From Phytophthora colocasiae (lineage: Eukaryota > Oomycota > Peronosporomycetes > Peronosporales > Peronosporaceae), in assembly GCA_018806915.1 (NCBI GenBank), contig JAGKQI010000089.1, positions 372,001-436,000 on the forward strand: a stretch of 64,000 nucleotides of DNA, written 5' to 3'. Of this stretch, positions 1 to 11,479 are shown piece by piece (position 1 is the stretch's first letter; every line of letters begins with the position of its first letter). A model generated the notes under the pieces. That model did no database searches, was not told the origin of the DNA, and saw nothing but the letters and a program-made list of their open reading frames with translations. The position numbers and the translations under genes were made by a program.

Positions 1-903
1 TTAGGTTTAGATGTCCCGCTCACCTGTAGGCTCATTTGCTTACCCGCGCTGCCAGACATAGCCCAATGTCACGGACCACAACGCACTCAGCTTAGGGGCT
101 CGAATGCGCCCCATGCACCGTGTTGGGGTTGGTGGAAGTGGCTGGGACGGCAAAGGGTTGCGTGGTGATGGGTGTAATCAATGTAAATGTTTTGTTGTTC
201 TTAGCCACCGTAATGTCACTAAGGTGGCTAAAACATTGTGATACTTCTGATTCTTCTTACCATTTATACTGGATATAACCAGAAGTACTGTGCACGACTA
301 CATTGATGATGAAAAGCATCCGTAATGGTGGCCGCTAGATGGCGTACCTCGTAGGTGAGATGACGAAAATCTTGATACTGGAGCAAACTAGACCCACTTG
401 ACATCTAAACAAACACATCAATGATGGCCAACTATTTCCCAGTCAACCCACTATAAATTTTGTCAGTATACATTTTAGTGGGATAATAATTGTGCCACGA
501 CAAAATAAAAACAAATGATTGCTTCTGGACCAATAGTCTTGAATTAAGTATACAATGTAAACACAGCACTAATAATGGGTGCACTTCAGCTCTGTTCGCC
601 AATACTTCCGAAACAACGATCCAGGGACCTGGCCGCACAAGACTTTTCTTTCCGCAGCTTTCTCTCCGCAACTATCAGAGGTTCTTTGAGCTTGTACAAG
701 GTTGAAACTAATCGTAGGTTTCCTTTGCCAGAAAACAGCGAGAGAAAACCGGGCACGAATTTGATCTAGACGATTTATCTCGTAGTTCAACGATGACATG
801 GTGGTGGTCTTTTTGTCAGAGGATATGACGGAATGCAACTACTAAATCGTTTGCTACCTACGATCACTCTGCGCGCTTCAATACGCTACTGCCATTGCTC
901 GTG
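1..903. other. No recognisable gene
   Basis: Only short overlapping frames on both strands, none resembling a known family. No RNA gene was seen. Probably intergenic or eroded repeat sequence. Confidence 0.5.
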
Positions 904-2052
904 TCAAGATCCTTTTCTTGGACCTTTGCGCGGGACCTTGGTTACCCGTTCCACACGACGGATGAAGTTGCAACGCCGTAGCCACACCAAGTTGGATAGT
1001 GGTTCTTCGTAAAACTCATCATCTTCTCCGCCTTCGTACCATCGATCAAAGATGCGCCGCTCCTCAGTGGCTTTGCCCATTTGCAACACAAAGCAATGTT
1101 TCAGTCCTTTCCTGCATGTAGCACCTACCACGTAGACACCAGGGAGAAGCGGATACTTGGCGACATCTTCGATGCTATTGAGTGAGTGCTTGACTTTGTT
1201 TTGTCTGAAAACATTGCACGCTAACGAGGCCCGATTTTCCCGTAAGAACTCCAAAAACTTCTTTATACCCTCACTTGAAATGCCTTCTTTACCATTGTCC
1301 CCATTATCATTATGGTCTTGAAACGTTTTTATTTGCTCCAAAGTGACAAGATCCAGCTCACCTTTCACGTGACATTCAATTCGAATTGCACGGAAGAAAC
1401 ACTGATTGTCTTCCGAAGCTGTGTACGTTGAAGGGAAACGCTGGTTAAACTGAGTATAAGTCAACTCCGCGAAGTGGTCTTTCCACTTGTCGATCCTTAC
1501 CATTTCCTTTCCAAAGCCGTCTTCCAACAACGATCTGGCCCAAACCCATGTTGCACAATATTGATGTCTATCATCACACCACTGAACTAGATAAGCTTCG
1601 TTAGGCCTACCGTAGTTAGTCCGGTCGAGTATAGCATAAACCTCCCAAGCCTTATTGAGGTCCCAAACGACACCAGCCTTCGCAATGTTTTGAGCCTTCG
1701 AATCTGGGTGGAAGCGCGGTGGCTTTGGAAGTGGGTTTGGCTTTGCTTGTGGAGTTCTACGGCATGTATCGGGCTCACTATCTTCTGACTCACTGTCGGC
1801 CTCGTCCACCTGTAAACGCCGGCGGGGGTGAAAAGGTGCATCATCGTCTTCAACTGCATCAATCCGTCCAGTATTACGAACTACGTCGATTGAAAGACCA
1901 CAGCTTGCAATCTCCTGCTCTTCGGTGGTTTCTTCTGACTCCAGTCCCGCCGTGTTCACGAGGTCTATGGCCGGATTTGTATTGCTTCGGATATTCAAGA
2001 ACGAATGTCGAGACTGGAAAGTGCTTGATTTTTGCCGTTGTGGTTTTTTCAT
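904..2052 (-). CDS. Chromo-like / cysteine-protease-like protein, probably transposon-associated
   Basis: The open frame extends to 2349, but its first 99 residues read through a tandem repeat and look non-coding, so the Met at 2052 (MKKPQRQKSS) is preferred, giving about 382 residues. The first 130 residues are acidic and low-complexity. A chromo-like segment follows (LVQWCDDRHQYCATWVWA, with the preceding WDLNKAWEVYAIL). The C-terminal half has a possible Cys-His protease arrangement: DNQCFFRAIRI for the Cys and LKHCFVLQ for the His. This combination resembles proteins repeated many times in oomycete genomes next to retrotransposons; that likeness is from memory, not a search. No introns are needed. 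The function is unknown; a deubiquitinase-like or structural role is speculation. Confidence 0.5.
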   Translation of the reverse strand: MKKPQRQKSSTFQSRHSFLNIRSNTNPAIDLVNTAGLESEETTEEQEIASCGLSIDVVRNTGRIDAVEDDDAPFHPRRRLQVDEADSESEDSEPDTCRRTPQAKPNPLPKPPRFHPDSKAQNIAKAGVVWDLNKAWEVYAILDRTNYGRPNEAYLVQWCDDRHQYCATWVWARSLLEDGFGKEMVRIDKWKDHFAELTYTQFNQRFPSTYTASEDNQCFFRAIRIECHVKGELDLVTLEQIKTFQDHNDNGDNGKEGISSEGIKKFLEFLRENRASLACNVFRQNKVKHSLNSIEDVAKYPLLPGVYVVGATCRKGLKHCFVLQMGKATEERRIFDRWYEGGEDDEFYEEPLSNLVWLRRCNFIRRVERVTKVPRKGPRKGS

Positions 2053-2211
2053 CCTGTAAACTATACCCACATTGACATTACCATGCTTTACATTGCCATC
2101 CCGCAGCCGCTTCACTGACCCCGAAACGTTGCGGAGGGCGCATGTGAGCCCCGAAGCTGAAGGCCTTGGGGTCAGCAACATTGGGCTGCGTCCGACCACG
2201 CAGGTTTTGAA

Positions 2212-2402
2212 GTGAGGAAGTTGAAAGAAGAACCGAACCGTTAACAGCATTGGACAATGATTACATGGTGGGTGAGTGGAGAAAGAGAAGAAATATCTGC
2301 TGGCAAGTAGGTGAGGAAGTTGAAAGAAGAAGTGCAGTGCGTTGGACAATGGTTAAATGGTGGGTGAGTGGAGAAAGAGAAGAAATACCTGCTGGTAAGT
2401 AG
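2212..2402. repeat. Tandem duplication, about 1.9 copies of a 99-bp unit
   Basis: The block starting GTGAGGAAGTTGAAAGAAGA occurs at 2212 and again at 2311. Both copies share GTGGGTGAGTGGAGAAAGAG and end in CTGG(C/T)AAGTAG. It lies immediately upstream of the preferred start of the minus-strand gene and makes its frame artificially long. Confidence 0.85.
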
Positions 2403-2854
2403 ATACGTCTTTCGCACTTCGTCGAGTCGGATGCAGTCTTTGGTGATACAAGTGGAGCTCGTAAAGATAGTGTTCTGTAGTGAGTACTCCGATGACATGG
2501 TGATGACATAATGAGCTGCAAACACTTGCATGTATAACCAGAAGCTCCGGGTTCTCAACACGTTGAACAATGTGCACGCTACAGTCATCACATCGACTCA
2601 GTTCCCCAGAAAGATGCAATCCAGATGCACCCAGATGCACCCAGGATTCACACAAGAAAAGGTTTCGAGTCATCAACAAACCTCCGATGAACGCCAGACG
2701 CCATATAGCAAGAGCGATTGTCTTCGGCCACGAATCTACGCCTACCCAGTTCGCCTCAATAGCTGGAACAGCATTCGAGTCCATTGTCAAGCAGGAACTC
2801 GCCATCAGTCTCAAACATTAGAAGTTGCCACATCGCTCGACTCTGCATCAATCT
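2403..2854. other. No recognisable gene
   Basis: Frames on both strands overlap here but none shows a family signature. It separates the tandem repeat from a transporter remnant. Confidence 0.4.
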
Positions 2855-3720
2855 TCAAATGAGCTGAAAGCGCTCTCCAAAGTCCAGTGGTGGGTCGAAA
2901 GGCGCTGTATATGGCTGGTGTTGTCGATTACTGGCCACGTTGGAGAAGGCGAACACTGGGACAGTCTGGGCCGTTGGATCTACGTGTAACAGCAAAATGA
3001 AGCCCAGTAGCGGTATCACGGAGCAACCAGCTAGCACCAATAGTACCTGGTTCAAGTCCAACGACCAAGAGAAGCTGCCTCCATACGATGGTCCGTTCAA
3101 CGTTCCACCTACGAATAAGTCCATAATGATCGCCCCAGTCATTCTCGCAGCGTAAATGGACACTTGAGTATCTCCTCTCGTCGTCAGTGGATCCCTCTGA
3201 GCAATTTCAAGCATCCGCTGCGACAATCGACAATAAGTATCCGATCGTTCCGACCGTCATAACAACAAATAACTCCTGCTGATTCGGTCCTGCAATCGGC
3301 ATGTCGGATGCTCCCAGATACAATAAAGGCGCGAAACAGAGCAGCAGCAACTGCGTTACGTTTCCTGGTTTAGCTGTTTCCGATTGTAGAGATCGCTCCG
3401 AATTGAGGGCACTACGTACGGATTGGTGATCACTTTTCGAAACATGGCAATTCCACTGGGAACGACAGCGAACAAGGCGATTAACTCGTACTTCTCGGTT
3501 TCAGACGAAAACTTACATCAAGATTCCGACTTACATCAAAATTCCGACCCCGTATAGCTGCAAGTAGCTTATACGTATCTCATTGCGTGGGTTTTCCAGT
3601 TCCTGAGTATGGCGTTCATTGGACTGTTTCCTCGACAATAACTGGAAGTAGAACAACTCCGTTACTATGAAGGTTACAGTACCTCAGGGATTTCAAAATA
3701 CCACCCAGACATGGCGTAGG
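2855..3720 (-). pseudogene. Decayed multi-spanning membrane transporter (MFS-like)
   Basis: The clearest part is 3226-2855: SQRMLEIAQRDPLTTRGDTQ followed by a region with NGPSYGG and two hydrophobic stretches (QVLLVLAGCSVIPLLGFILL). This matches the pattern of an oomycete membrane-transporter family with a conserved AQR-P-TRG-TQ motif and a GPEYGG-like loop. Further upstream on the same strand (3240-3720) other frames contain pieces such as EKYELIALFAVVPSGIAMF, so the gene is broken by several frameshifts and has no intact start. Assignment to MFS is from general resemblance. It cannot encode a full transporter. Confidence 0.45.
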
Positions 3721-3735
3721 TCTCACATGTGTAGT

Positions 3736-5356
3736 TCATGTAGCTGATAATGAAAACATCTTTCGCACTCCTTCGGTTTTATGATAGCAACTTCCAACGA
3801 ATGTCACCATGATCTTCTTGTCTTGTTCAAGAGATTCTTGCAGCAAGTTGTGAAATTTAGCGACTGTTGGATCCGTGTTGAAAGAAATGTTGAACTGCAT
3901 AGGCACTTGTTGTACACAAACCTCAGCTGGAAGGAGCGCTGTCGAGCCTGTCGATGCAGTTGAAGTGCTGCTATCCGAAGAGTTGAGGGCTGAAGCAGCG
4001 CTGCTTTCACTGTTAGTTGGACGAATTTTGTCTCCAACCTTCGTCTTTGAAGCAACATGATCGTACGCGTTGGCTTTCTTGCCCTTGCACACTGGTTGCG
4101 CCACCGAGCACTCCAAAACAGGCACTACACACGATAGTATTGTGACAATTTGTTAGATGCATTTCATACCAGCAATTTCATAATGGTTTTGTAAGTTTAC
4201 CTTCGGGGGTTGTCGGCAGCTCGATCGACATGTTCTTATGACAGCTCAGGATCGCATCTCGCGATGGACTGTAGCTGGAGTGCTCTAGAGTTGAGTTTTT
4301 GGTAGTCGAGTACGCTTTCTTGAGGTTGTCGAACTCTGGATATGGCGTGAACACGCACTCAATCTTGATATTGTCACAGTCGTCCGGCAGGAAGTAGCCA
4401 ACACCATATTTGCCAGCATCCACCGTCTTCGTTAGAGCTATTGAGAATATTGTTAGCACAGGAAAGTCATTTTTCACTACAATACTTGCAACACAATACC
4501 TGCACTATCCAGCAAATTCGCCACCTCAGTGGAAAACTCAAAAACATTTCCACCCACAATTTCGTCCGTCATGTCCTTCTCTTCGTTCATCCACTTCGCC
4601 TGAACACAAAGAGCGTGTCAATTATCCGATAGAATACAGTAGAAACTCTAACTTACGTCGTAGAACGAACGCTGGCTTTCGTAACCCTCAATAGTATTCT
4701 TGCCCTTGTTGCATCCAAACTCTCCGAACATCAAAGGATGAGCGTAACCAACTTCCTTGTACTCCGACATGAGTTTCTTCAAGCCTGCAGACTGCGAGTA
4801 TTCCAGGTGAGGAGCTGGATCGCACTCAACGTAAGGGTTAAATCCCATCCACTCGGCTCTAGAGTTCTCATCATCGTCCACTGCACAGTCATAGTACGAG
4901 ATCCACTGCTGTCGAGGTGGAATATCTGCGATATCCAGTCCAATCGGAACTTGGTGGACTGATCCCGAACAACTCGCAGCGTAACTTCTCATATCTCGCA
5001 GAAAAGCCTTGACACACGGAGCAGTTGTGGTGCCGTCAGCTCCGTTTTTCACCTGCAAATTGTTTTCATTGCCAACACTGAAACCCAAAGTGTTATCGTA
5101 CACTGCAAAAGCGTTGTAAACCATTTGCCCTCGAGTGAAAAGATCATCCGGGTAGCACTTGGGCGGTTTATAGTCCAGGATGGAACAATTCTCGCATCTG
5201 AAAAAGCAACGATCATCACAGTTAAACACTTTTCAAGCACAATATTATCCTAAAGTCGAACACTTACGGAGCTGGAATACCAAGAAGAACGTAGATACCG
5301 GCATTCGAGCAAGCACACAAGTACAGTCGAATTGTGTTGACGCTTAGATTCTTCAT
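3736..5356 (-). CDS. GH72-type 1,3-beta-glucanosyltransferase-like, five exons, N-terminus missing
   Basis: Exons 5356-5268, 5197-4657, 4599-4500, 4437-4201 and 4124-3736 join through GT-AG introns of 57-76 bp into one 451-residue frame (1356 nt including stop). GH72 enzymes cut and re-ligate cell-wall beta-1,3-glucan. Visible hallmarks are [20 protein letters not shown] near the start, the acid/base Glu in [38 protein letters not shown], and the nucleophile Glu in MFGEFGC. A Cys-rich stretch and a Ser/Thr-rich linker follow. The family normally has a signal peptide and about 50-60 more residues before NTIRLY; here the upstream sequence is instead a fragment of an unrelated M96-like gene. The ATG at 5356 is simply the first available. 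Most likely a 5'-truncated copy that would not be secreted, though its exons are intact. The last ~60 residues look atypical. Confidence 0.75.
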
Positions 5357-5369
5357 GACCTGTTGGTGT

Positions 5370-5910
5370 TGGTCGCAAAATCACCCATGCCGTTTCCTCC
5401 GCATGCAGACCACTGAAAGCTCCTTCACCCTCATATTTTCCAGACGAGAATCAGCCGATCCTTCTCCTTGTAGAAGCGAAAGAAAATTCTCTGCACTAAT
5501 TGTCCGACATTCAGCGACCAAAGAACTTGCGATTTGATGAAAACGTCTTCGTCTGGTGCTATCTCGTAGCCTCTGAATGCAGGCTCTTCCTGCTTGTGAT
5601 TGACAACCCACAAGGCCTCGCATGATTGGTCAAAGCTGTAGGATAGCGCTACCTTGTTCGGATGGAGGAAAAAAGCCACTTCTCCGTCGTATTGGCGCCG
5701 CCGAATCGAGTTGTATGTCGTTACTGGTATACTCTGCATGTTGTAGTCGTTCAAGACTCGGTCTACGCGAGCATAGCAGCTTCCTAGCTGCTGCAAGTAC
5801 GTCATATAGAGCGCACACGTCATTAACTCCTTGGTCGAGGTGTCAACGAAGCATGGGACGTTTCCAGCAACCCGCCGGACACTATCTTTAAATCGAACAA
5901 AACCAAACAA
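5370..5910 (-). pseudogene. M96 mating-specific-like protein fragment fused to the 5' end of GH72
   Basis: The frame at 5910-5431 contains YLQQLGSCYARVDRVLND, ARVDRVL..SIPVTTYNSIRRR, a block with FDQSCEALWVV, the YEIAPDEDVFIKSQ segment and FRFYKEKDRLILVWK. This order fits the oomycete M96 mating-specific family as I remember it (a search should confirm). A stop follows VWK. A second frame then continues with FSGLHAEETAWVILRPT, typical of the downstream part of that family. The N-terminal half is absent. The fragment ends directly at the truncated start of the GH72 gene, so a deletion or rearrangement joined two unrelated genes here. Confidence 0.5.
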
Positions 5911-8135
5911 ACATAGTATTTTTGCACTGGATCAAATATCTTGAGTTCACTAAGATTTAACAATAACAATGTAACAAACGACAGCACTGACATGTATGTA
6001 TGTACGTGAACTTTCGTCTTGTCACCTGAGTGACAGCACTGACAGCATAATGGTATTGAATTGGTTCGGATTAATCTCGCGATACTGCGGTAACTGCACT
6101 GCATAAAGTGACCCAGACCGCCATCTCATGTCTCTCTCATCTTTTGTTCAGCTCCTTCACATGACATAACAGCGTCGTGATCATGTTTATTTAGAGCCAC
6201 GTTCTGAAGTCGAGACTTGAACGCTGTCGACCATGTCGAAAAGGTGCTCCAGCTTGTCGTGACGGACCCAGCAGCTTTCGTCAGGAAGGCAATCCTGTTA
6301 TAGAATGACCACCAGGGGTGCATTGAATGAATTCAGTACATAGTCGTACTACGAGCGAACACACTTCAAGGACTGGCTTTTGAGAGATCTCGTGTCGCTG
6401 CTAACTTCAACCTGAGCATCCCCCGAATCAGTCATTTATTGGTAAGTTTCAACAGATTCTGGAGGGATTGATCGCTTTAAAAAATACGCCTACCCCTTCA
6501 TTTTCCTCTGCCATCTAATTGGATGATATTATAGTGCCAAAACAAGATATCCATGTACCAAAACACGGTAGAGTTTACGCGACCCTTCGACTCGATGGTA
6601 GCATTTTGCTACCTTCGAGTGGGTCCAAACATCACCCACTTTTGCAAATGCTGTCGTTGGCAGCAGAATGCATCCATGTTCGCGATAGGGTTAAATTTTC
6701 CGTTTGATATGCTAACTCCAATCCATTATGGCGAGAACCCGTAGGAAATACACCAAGCATAGCGACAGACCCAGAATACAGCTGCGCCCCTAGCAAATGC
6801 TTCTTTACAATGTTTTGCCACACATCACTCAGCAAATGATCGCGAAGTCGGTGAAACTTTGGTCGCGGAGCAGGTGGAGTATAGTGAACCCTGGTTATAT
6901 GACTACTGAAAGTGGTTTTCAGAGTCGTACAACGTAGGTGGGCGTGTGGTACCTTGCGGTATCCGCGTGGGTTCGTTGTCTTGGGAATGGGATCCACGCC
7001 GGAGTCTGAGAGTTGTGGGTGAAGAGAAGTTGGGGCTTCCTTGGGTGTCTGGTGTTAAAATTCAGAAAATGTTTCCAGGAGCGATCGGGAGTCGGAATCT
7101 CTGGAAACTAAGTTGGTTTCCAGGAAGTCGTCGGTCGAAAAGAGATTAAAATACCAGAGAAAAATCTGAAATCAGTGTCTGAATATCACAAATCCAGAAC
7201 CGAGACACTTGACTTTCAGAGATAAACAACAAATATACAGAGTTCAGGAATACACAAATATATACAGCCGTTCTTATTCTTTCTGGGCCCTCGAAAGGTG
7301 GGCTAATACTCCAGGTCAACTAAGGACTTGTTACCAGATACCTGGTCTGTCTGGTATCCCTTTACGTTCGCGCACCACCCTCTAATATAGAGGGAAAACA
7401 TAAACCAATACAATCGGCTATATACATGTTTACCTTGCACTCTGAAACGACTGTCTAGTTTCCAGATCCTATCCAAACGAGCCTTATGAAATGGGTTACC
7501 GCTAGAGACAAAACAAACTACCCAGATTGACCTTAGGATATGGAATAGGCGGGTCCTCTCAGGTCTCTACGTTACCTGATCTCCGCCTAAGGGGATTGGA
7601 AAGGCGAGAGATCACACGGCACCAAACCTTGACGTGGCCAGAAATACAGTGACTTCTGGGCTACACGGAGAATTGAACTCTGTTTATCGTTTATCTTTCT
7701 GATAACTATCATATCTCTCTGGTAACTCTCTTCTTCTTGTCGTCCTTAGCGTCCTTTATGCAGTCAGTCTTCGTATCTCAGGTACTCTTGGTCTTTGCAT
7801 GCATCGGCTATTCTTGACTTGGTCTCAGTATGCAGTCAGCGCAGCAGATCTCAATGGGTTGGCAGGTAGAGACGTCGTTATGGGGGATGTGCAGGTCAGT
7901 CATCACTTGAATGCGTGACTTGAACTTGAGTTTACTTGGTTTCAGTATGGTCATGGATCTTCGTTGATTTCAGAGGCTGGTATCCTGGTTTTCAGAGTCT
8001 CCACAGATGTCACACGGGTGCGGCCGCGTCCCATTCCCCCCCCCCCCCCCCCCTGAAACCCATAATACATCCAACCACATCGTAACGGAATATCCACCTG
8101 TCGCTCGAAAATCAGAAATAGCATCATGTCAAAAT
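5911..8135. other. Gene-poor stretch with an 18-C run
   Basis: No frame with a recognisable family was found. 7030-7470 is AT-rich with TCTAATATAGAGGG-type motifs that could belong to an old LTR, but no partner copy is in the window. An 18-base poly-C run lies at 8036-8053 and may be a site of sequencing error. Confidence 0.4.
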
Positions 8136-8600
8136 TCATGCGTTCTCCTGATTTGTGCTGAAGATCCATAATCTTTCAGCATCGATAGCCTTCGCAGCAT
8201 AGAAGGGCCCACCAAACGTCCGTCGTGACGGCAAGTGGTCATGAAGTCGGGGCTCAAAGTTTTTTATAGTAGAGCCGTTCTCAATAAATGAATCCGCAAT
8301 ATAGTTTTCAGCTTGAAGCTCAAGGAGCAGTCTCAGCTTGCGGTCAATTTCCGATCGCGTCAACGGGTGTTCAGGGTGAGCCGAGGAAGCCGTTTGAGAT
8401 GTTTGAAAGTTCTCGTCTGGAGCAACCGAAGCAATTCGTGTCATGTGTGGTTGTGGGGTAAATGGGCAACTTGCAATATGCTTTTGCAATACGTCAACAT
8501 TACCGTAAATCTTCTTGAGCGCAAAAGCGGCACCTGCCTTCGCATCTCTCTTCGTTAGAATTTCTTTCTCGTGGACGCAGTGTCACTGATGATAGCACGA
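8136..8600 (-). pseudogene. BED-type zinc-finger remnant, probably from a DNA transposon
   Basis: On the minus strand RCRFCAQ occurs in one frame and YGNVDVLQKHIASCPF in the next. Together they give the C-x2-C ... H-x4-C spacing of a BED finger, the DNA-binding head of hAT-like transposases. About 100 residues with no clear domain follow to 8136. One frameshift near 8510 separates the two halves and no catalytic domain follows. Probably a relic. Confidence 0.35.
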
Positions 8601-8829
8601 CCCGTGCTGGTTGCATAGCTCTCTTGTATGCCGGAAGTTTGCGCGCACTGGATCTCGCTGTCTTCCCATATTGAAATCCTGGAACTAGCCGAGGGGATCT
8701 ACACAATATGACTGAATAGAGCGCTGTGCCTTGTAATACGACTGTTTTTTGGCAATACAAATTTACAGATACGTAAAATCGCACTTAATTAAAAAAAGAA
8801 TAAAAACTTTTAAAAGGTTTTATTGCCAT

Positions 8830-8866
8830 CACTGGGTGTCCAACAACTGTCATAAAAGGTTTTATC
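8830..8866. repeat. Dispersed repeat, copy A (inverted relative to 21741-21779)
   Basis: CTGTCATAAAAGGTTTTAT and the flanking CACTGGGTGTCC reappear as the reverse complement at 21741-21779. Both lie in AT-rich surroundings full of AAAAGG/CCTTTT, as expected for the ends of an old DNA transposon or MITE family. Confidence 0.5.
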
Positions 8867-9217
8867 ACCTGACATCTGTCGCATTAAAGGGTGCATAAAA
8901 CCACGTGATAAAAACCGAATTATTTGGGTCCATCAAAAAGATGTCGGACCAAACAATTATTTAATCACCTTTTTATAGCCCCTCAACTTGCAACTGCATT
9001 AAACAAAGCACTTAGTTTTATTATTTGCATTAAACTACCTCAAAGTAGAAATGTCTGGTTGAAATTGCCAGTACATTGGAGCGGTAGCATGCGTGCGCGT
9101 GAATTCAGCTCTCCTCACTCTGAGATTTTCTGTCATCCACGACAACCACAGTAGAGAACGTGTGAGGATCCTCAGGTTGGTTGTCTGCTGTACATTTAGC
9201 ATTTCATTTGTCTTAAT

Positions 9218-9974
9218 CTACTTGCAGTTTTGATGTTGCGTTTCAGGGCAGCCAAGAAACGCAGTTCTTGACCACCTTCTCCTGCTGTTGGAGCTCGGAC
9301 GAAGCTCCTGAGAAGTACTCTTTTCCCTCGTGTCATCCAAGCGGCGACAATTCAAATTAAACCTAAGCCGACTTCTCTCTTGCTTCTCTAGTTCATGTCT
9401 CCCAAGTTTCGCAGGAATCATGTGATTCAATACTGTGGCGGCTCAATGCGGACAACATACGATCCTCCCCGTGTTCGGACGTTTCCAAGGCTTCAATCGT
9501 AGCTATTTGGTCTCCTGAAAAGCGGTTACAATGTACTGTCATTGTTCCTTCTCCCCAGTCCACTTCGTCAGGGCTATGGTCACGGCCAGACCCGCCTCGT
9601 CACAGCGGGTGGGATCGCAGTCTGCAGCTTTGTCTCCACACCCTACTACCCCTACGCTCAAAATGCGGATTGCAACACCGCGCACTCTAGACGGCGAGAT
9701 TTATGCCTGGTTCGCTGACGCGTATGAATCAGATGGATATGATACCGAGGCGTTAAGCCTCATATCTGGTCTTCGGTCTCCGGGATCTACTTCGAGGTCC
9801 CTACCGCCACCTCCTCGAAAAGCGACAAGATCCCGGCTATCGCTTACTCCATATCCGCGGCAAAACGAGCATTCGCCACATCGAACTTCGCCGATCAAGA
9901 CGTGCACCCCACGAAAACTGCAGACTGCGTTGGTATTACCGCGAGGTCGGGAAGAATGGGTCGAAGAGCAGTGA
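9218..9974. other. Unassigned open frames upstream of the SET remnant
   Basis: A plus-strand frame at 9531-9974 (147 codons) has a Ser/Pro/Arg-rich C-terminal half and the segment LDGEIYAWFADAYESDGYDT. I do not recognise it. It may be a further part of the broken gene whose SET piece lies at 10130-10296. Confidence 0.25.
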
Positions 9975-10129
9975 CAGGACGACGTGAAGTTTCTGACAGA
10001 GGAGTGGATACACTGCAATTGGCGTTTCCCTTACGTAAACGTTGATGTCAATGGAGGGGCAGGTTGTGGTGCTTCAGTCGTTGCACTGCCTTCGCATTTT
10101 TGAATGCAAGTGAGAAACGACGCTTTCTA

Positions 10130-10296
10130 AATCACGCCTGCAATCCAAGCGCACGCTTCTAGGAGGTTCAGACTGGAGAGCGTCTCACGGTGGTTGCCGT
10201 AACGATTCGATCTGTCACTGCTGGTGAACAGGTCACCGTATCTTATGGTGATCGCCTCTGGTTCCAATGCCGGTGTGGGTGGAGTGGTTGCGTGTT
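10130..10296 (+). pseudogene. SET-domain (lysine methyltransferase) C-terminal remnant
   Basis: In one frame: NHACNPSARF, a stop (TAG at 10160), then EVQTGERLTVVAVTIRSVTA, GEQVTVSYGDRLWF and QCRCG. This is the order of the end of a SET domain: the NHxCxPN-like motif, the GE-(L/V)-T-x-(S/N)-YG motif, and a post-SET-like CxCG. SET enzymes methylate lysines, usually on histones. The N-terminal SET portion is not readable in a continuous frame and at least one nonsense codon is present. Confidence 0.6.
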
Positions 10297-10449
10297 CTCT
10301 AGCATCTCCCAGATGAGTGATTTGCTGCGGACTTTGGTTTCGATCTCCCGGGTTAAAGTGTAGTTTGTCGATTTGCTGTATATTTCATAACGAACTATGG
10401 CTGTACTCAACTATCGTTCAGGTCTTTAAGCTGATCAGTTCCTGGTGGG

Positions 10450-10990
10450 TATCCTGCTTCGCGATCTTGCCAACCACTCACTACGCAAATCTTGTCTCTC
10501 TTACGTCGACAACCGATGAGCAATGATAATGGTAGAAAACAATCCATAACTGCGGCTGCAATGATACCAACGATGAATGCAGGCCGTTCCTGATGGGAAA
10601 ACACCATCGCGTCGAAGATCGTGAAGGATTTCGTGCTTTCTTCGATGTTCAGAATCGCCAGATTCTCTTCTTCCAAGTGTTCACTGATCACCGATTGACT
10701 GCTGTGGGTTCTCAAGCGTCCGGACTGTGGCTGTCCAATTTCAGCTTCCCCAATGGCGGTAGCAGCAGCTTGTGCTTCTTCTAGAGTATTTTCTTCCTGA
10801 ATCGTGTACAATTTCCTGTAAATGCCATCTTCAATCACCACAAGCTCGTCGTGGTTACCTTCTTCGACAACGTGTCCTCCATTCACCACCACGATCTTAC
10901 CAGCACGACGAATAGAGCTCAACCGGTGAGCAATTACCAGGGTCGCCATCCGAGTCTTGTCCATCAGATCGTTCAGAACTCTTGTGGGCA
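10450..10990 (-). pseudogene. ABCB (P-glycoprotein-type) transporter fragment
   Basis: The frame 10964-10407 begins with LMDKTRMATLVIAHRLSSIR, containing the H-loop histidine (VIAHRL) of an ABC ATPase domain, then VVNGGHVVEEGNHDELV. A linker follows, then a hydrophobic segment (RPAFIVGIIAAAVMDCFLP) fitting the start of the second membrane domain. Walker A, the signature motif and Walker B are absent, so this is only the junction between the first nucleotide-binding domain and the second membrane domain of an exporter. The frame degenerates after about 150 residues. Confidence 0.65.
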
Positions 10991-11474
10991 GACGTAGCCC
11001 ACCTATCCAACGTCAATCGCGACACGAACACGCCTGAACACGCCCGAACACGACGAGGACTCGCTACGCCGGAAGAACAAGATGTTACGCCTTACGGCTA
11101 AGTCAACAGGATCTCGACTCAAATAAATCAAGTATTTCTTCTGAGCGGTCGAGGTTTTATTCGGGAGTATCTCCCAATAATGAAAACGAGTGATTTGCAA
11201 CGTTAAAACGAGTTTTTGTTTTGCTGAAAGCTCGAATCAATTGCCATTTCTTCTTCGCTCTTCTCCCATTCGTTCTCAGACAGAGGTAAGAAGAGTTGAT
11301 ATCTAATATTCATTCTCAGTTCTGATACTGTTGATCTAGAGAGGCCGTCGCGTTGGATACGTCAACTACAGTCTTCAGGATCAAATGCTCTTTTGTTCAC
11401 TGGTTGCGAAATCGTCCCTCTAGGGCGAAATATGTGGGAGCAGATGGCAGTCCGATTCAATGCTAACCACGCCG
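10991..11474. other. Intergenic flank of Gypsy element 1
   Basis: No gene seen. Short stretches (for example ACTCGCTACGCCGGAAG) resemble the right flank of element 1 near 18690, suggesting that the element landed inside an older repeat. Confidence 0.35.
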
Positions 11475-11479
11475 GGGGA

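Noticed and set aside
1..10. TTAGGTTTAG at the left edge as telomeric repeat
   Set aside because: Only about one and a half imperfect units; not an array.
8036..8053. Poly-C run as a functional element
   Set aside because: Homopolymer of 18 C without context; may be a sequencing artefact.
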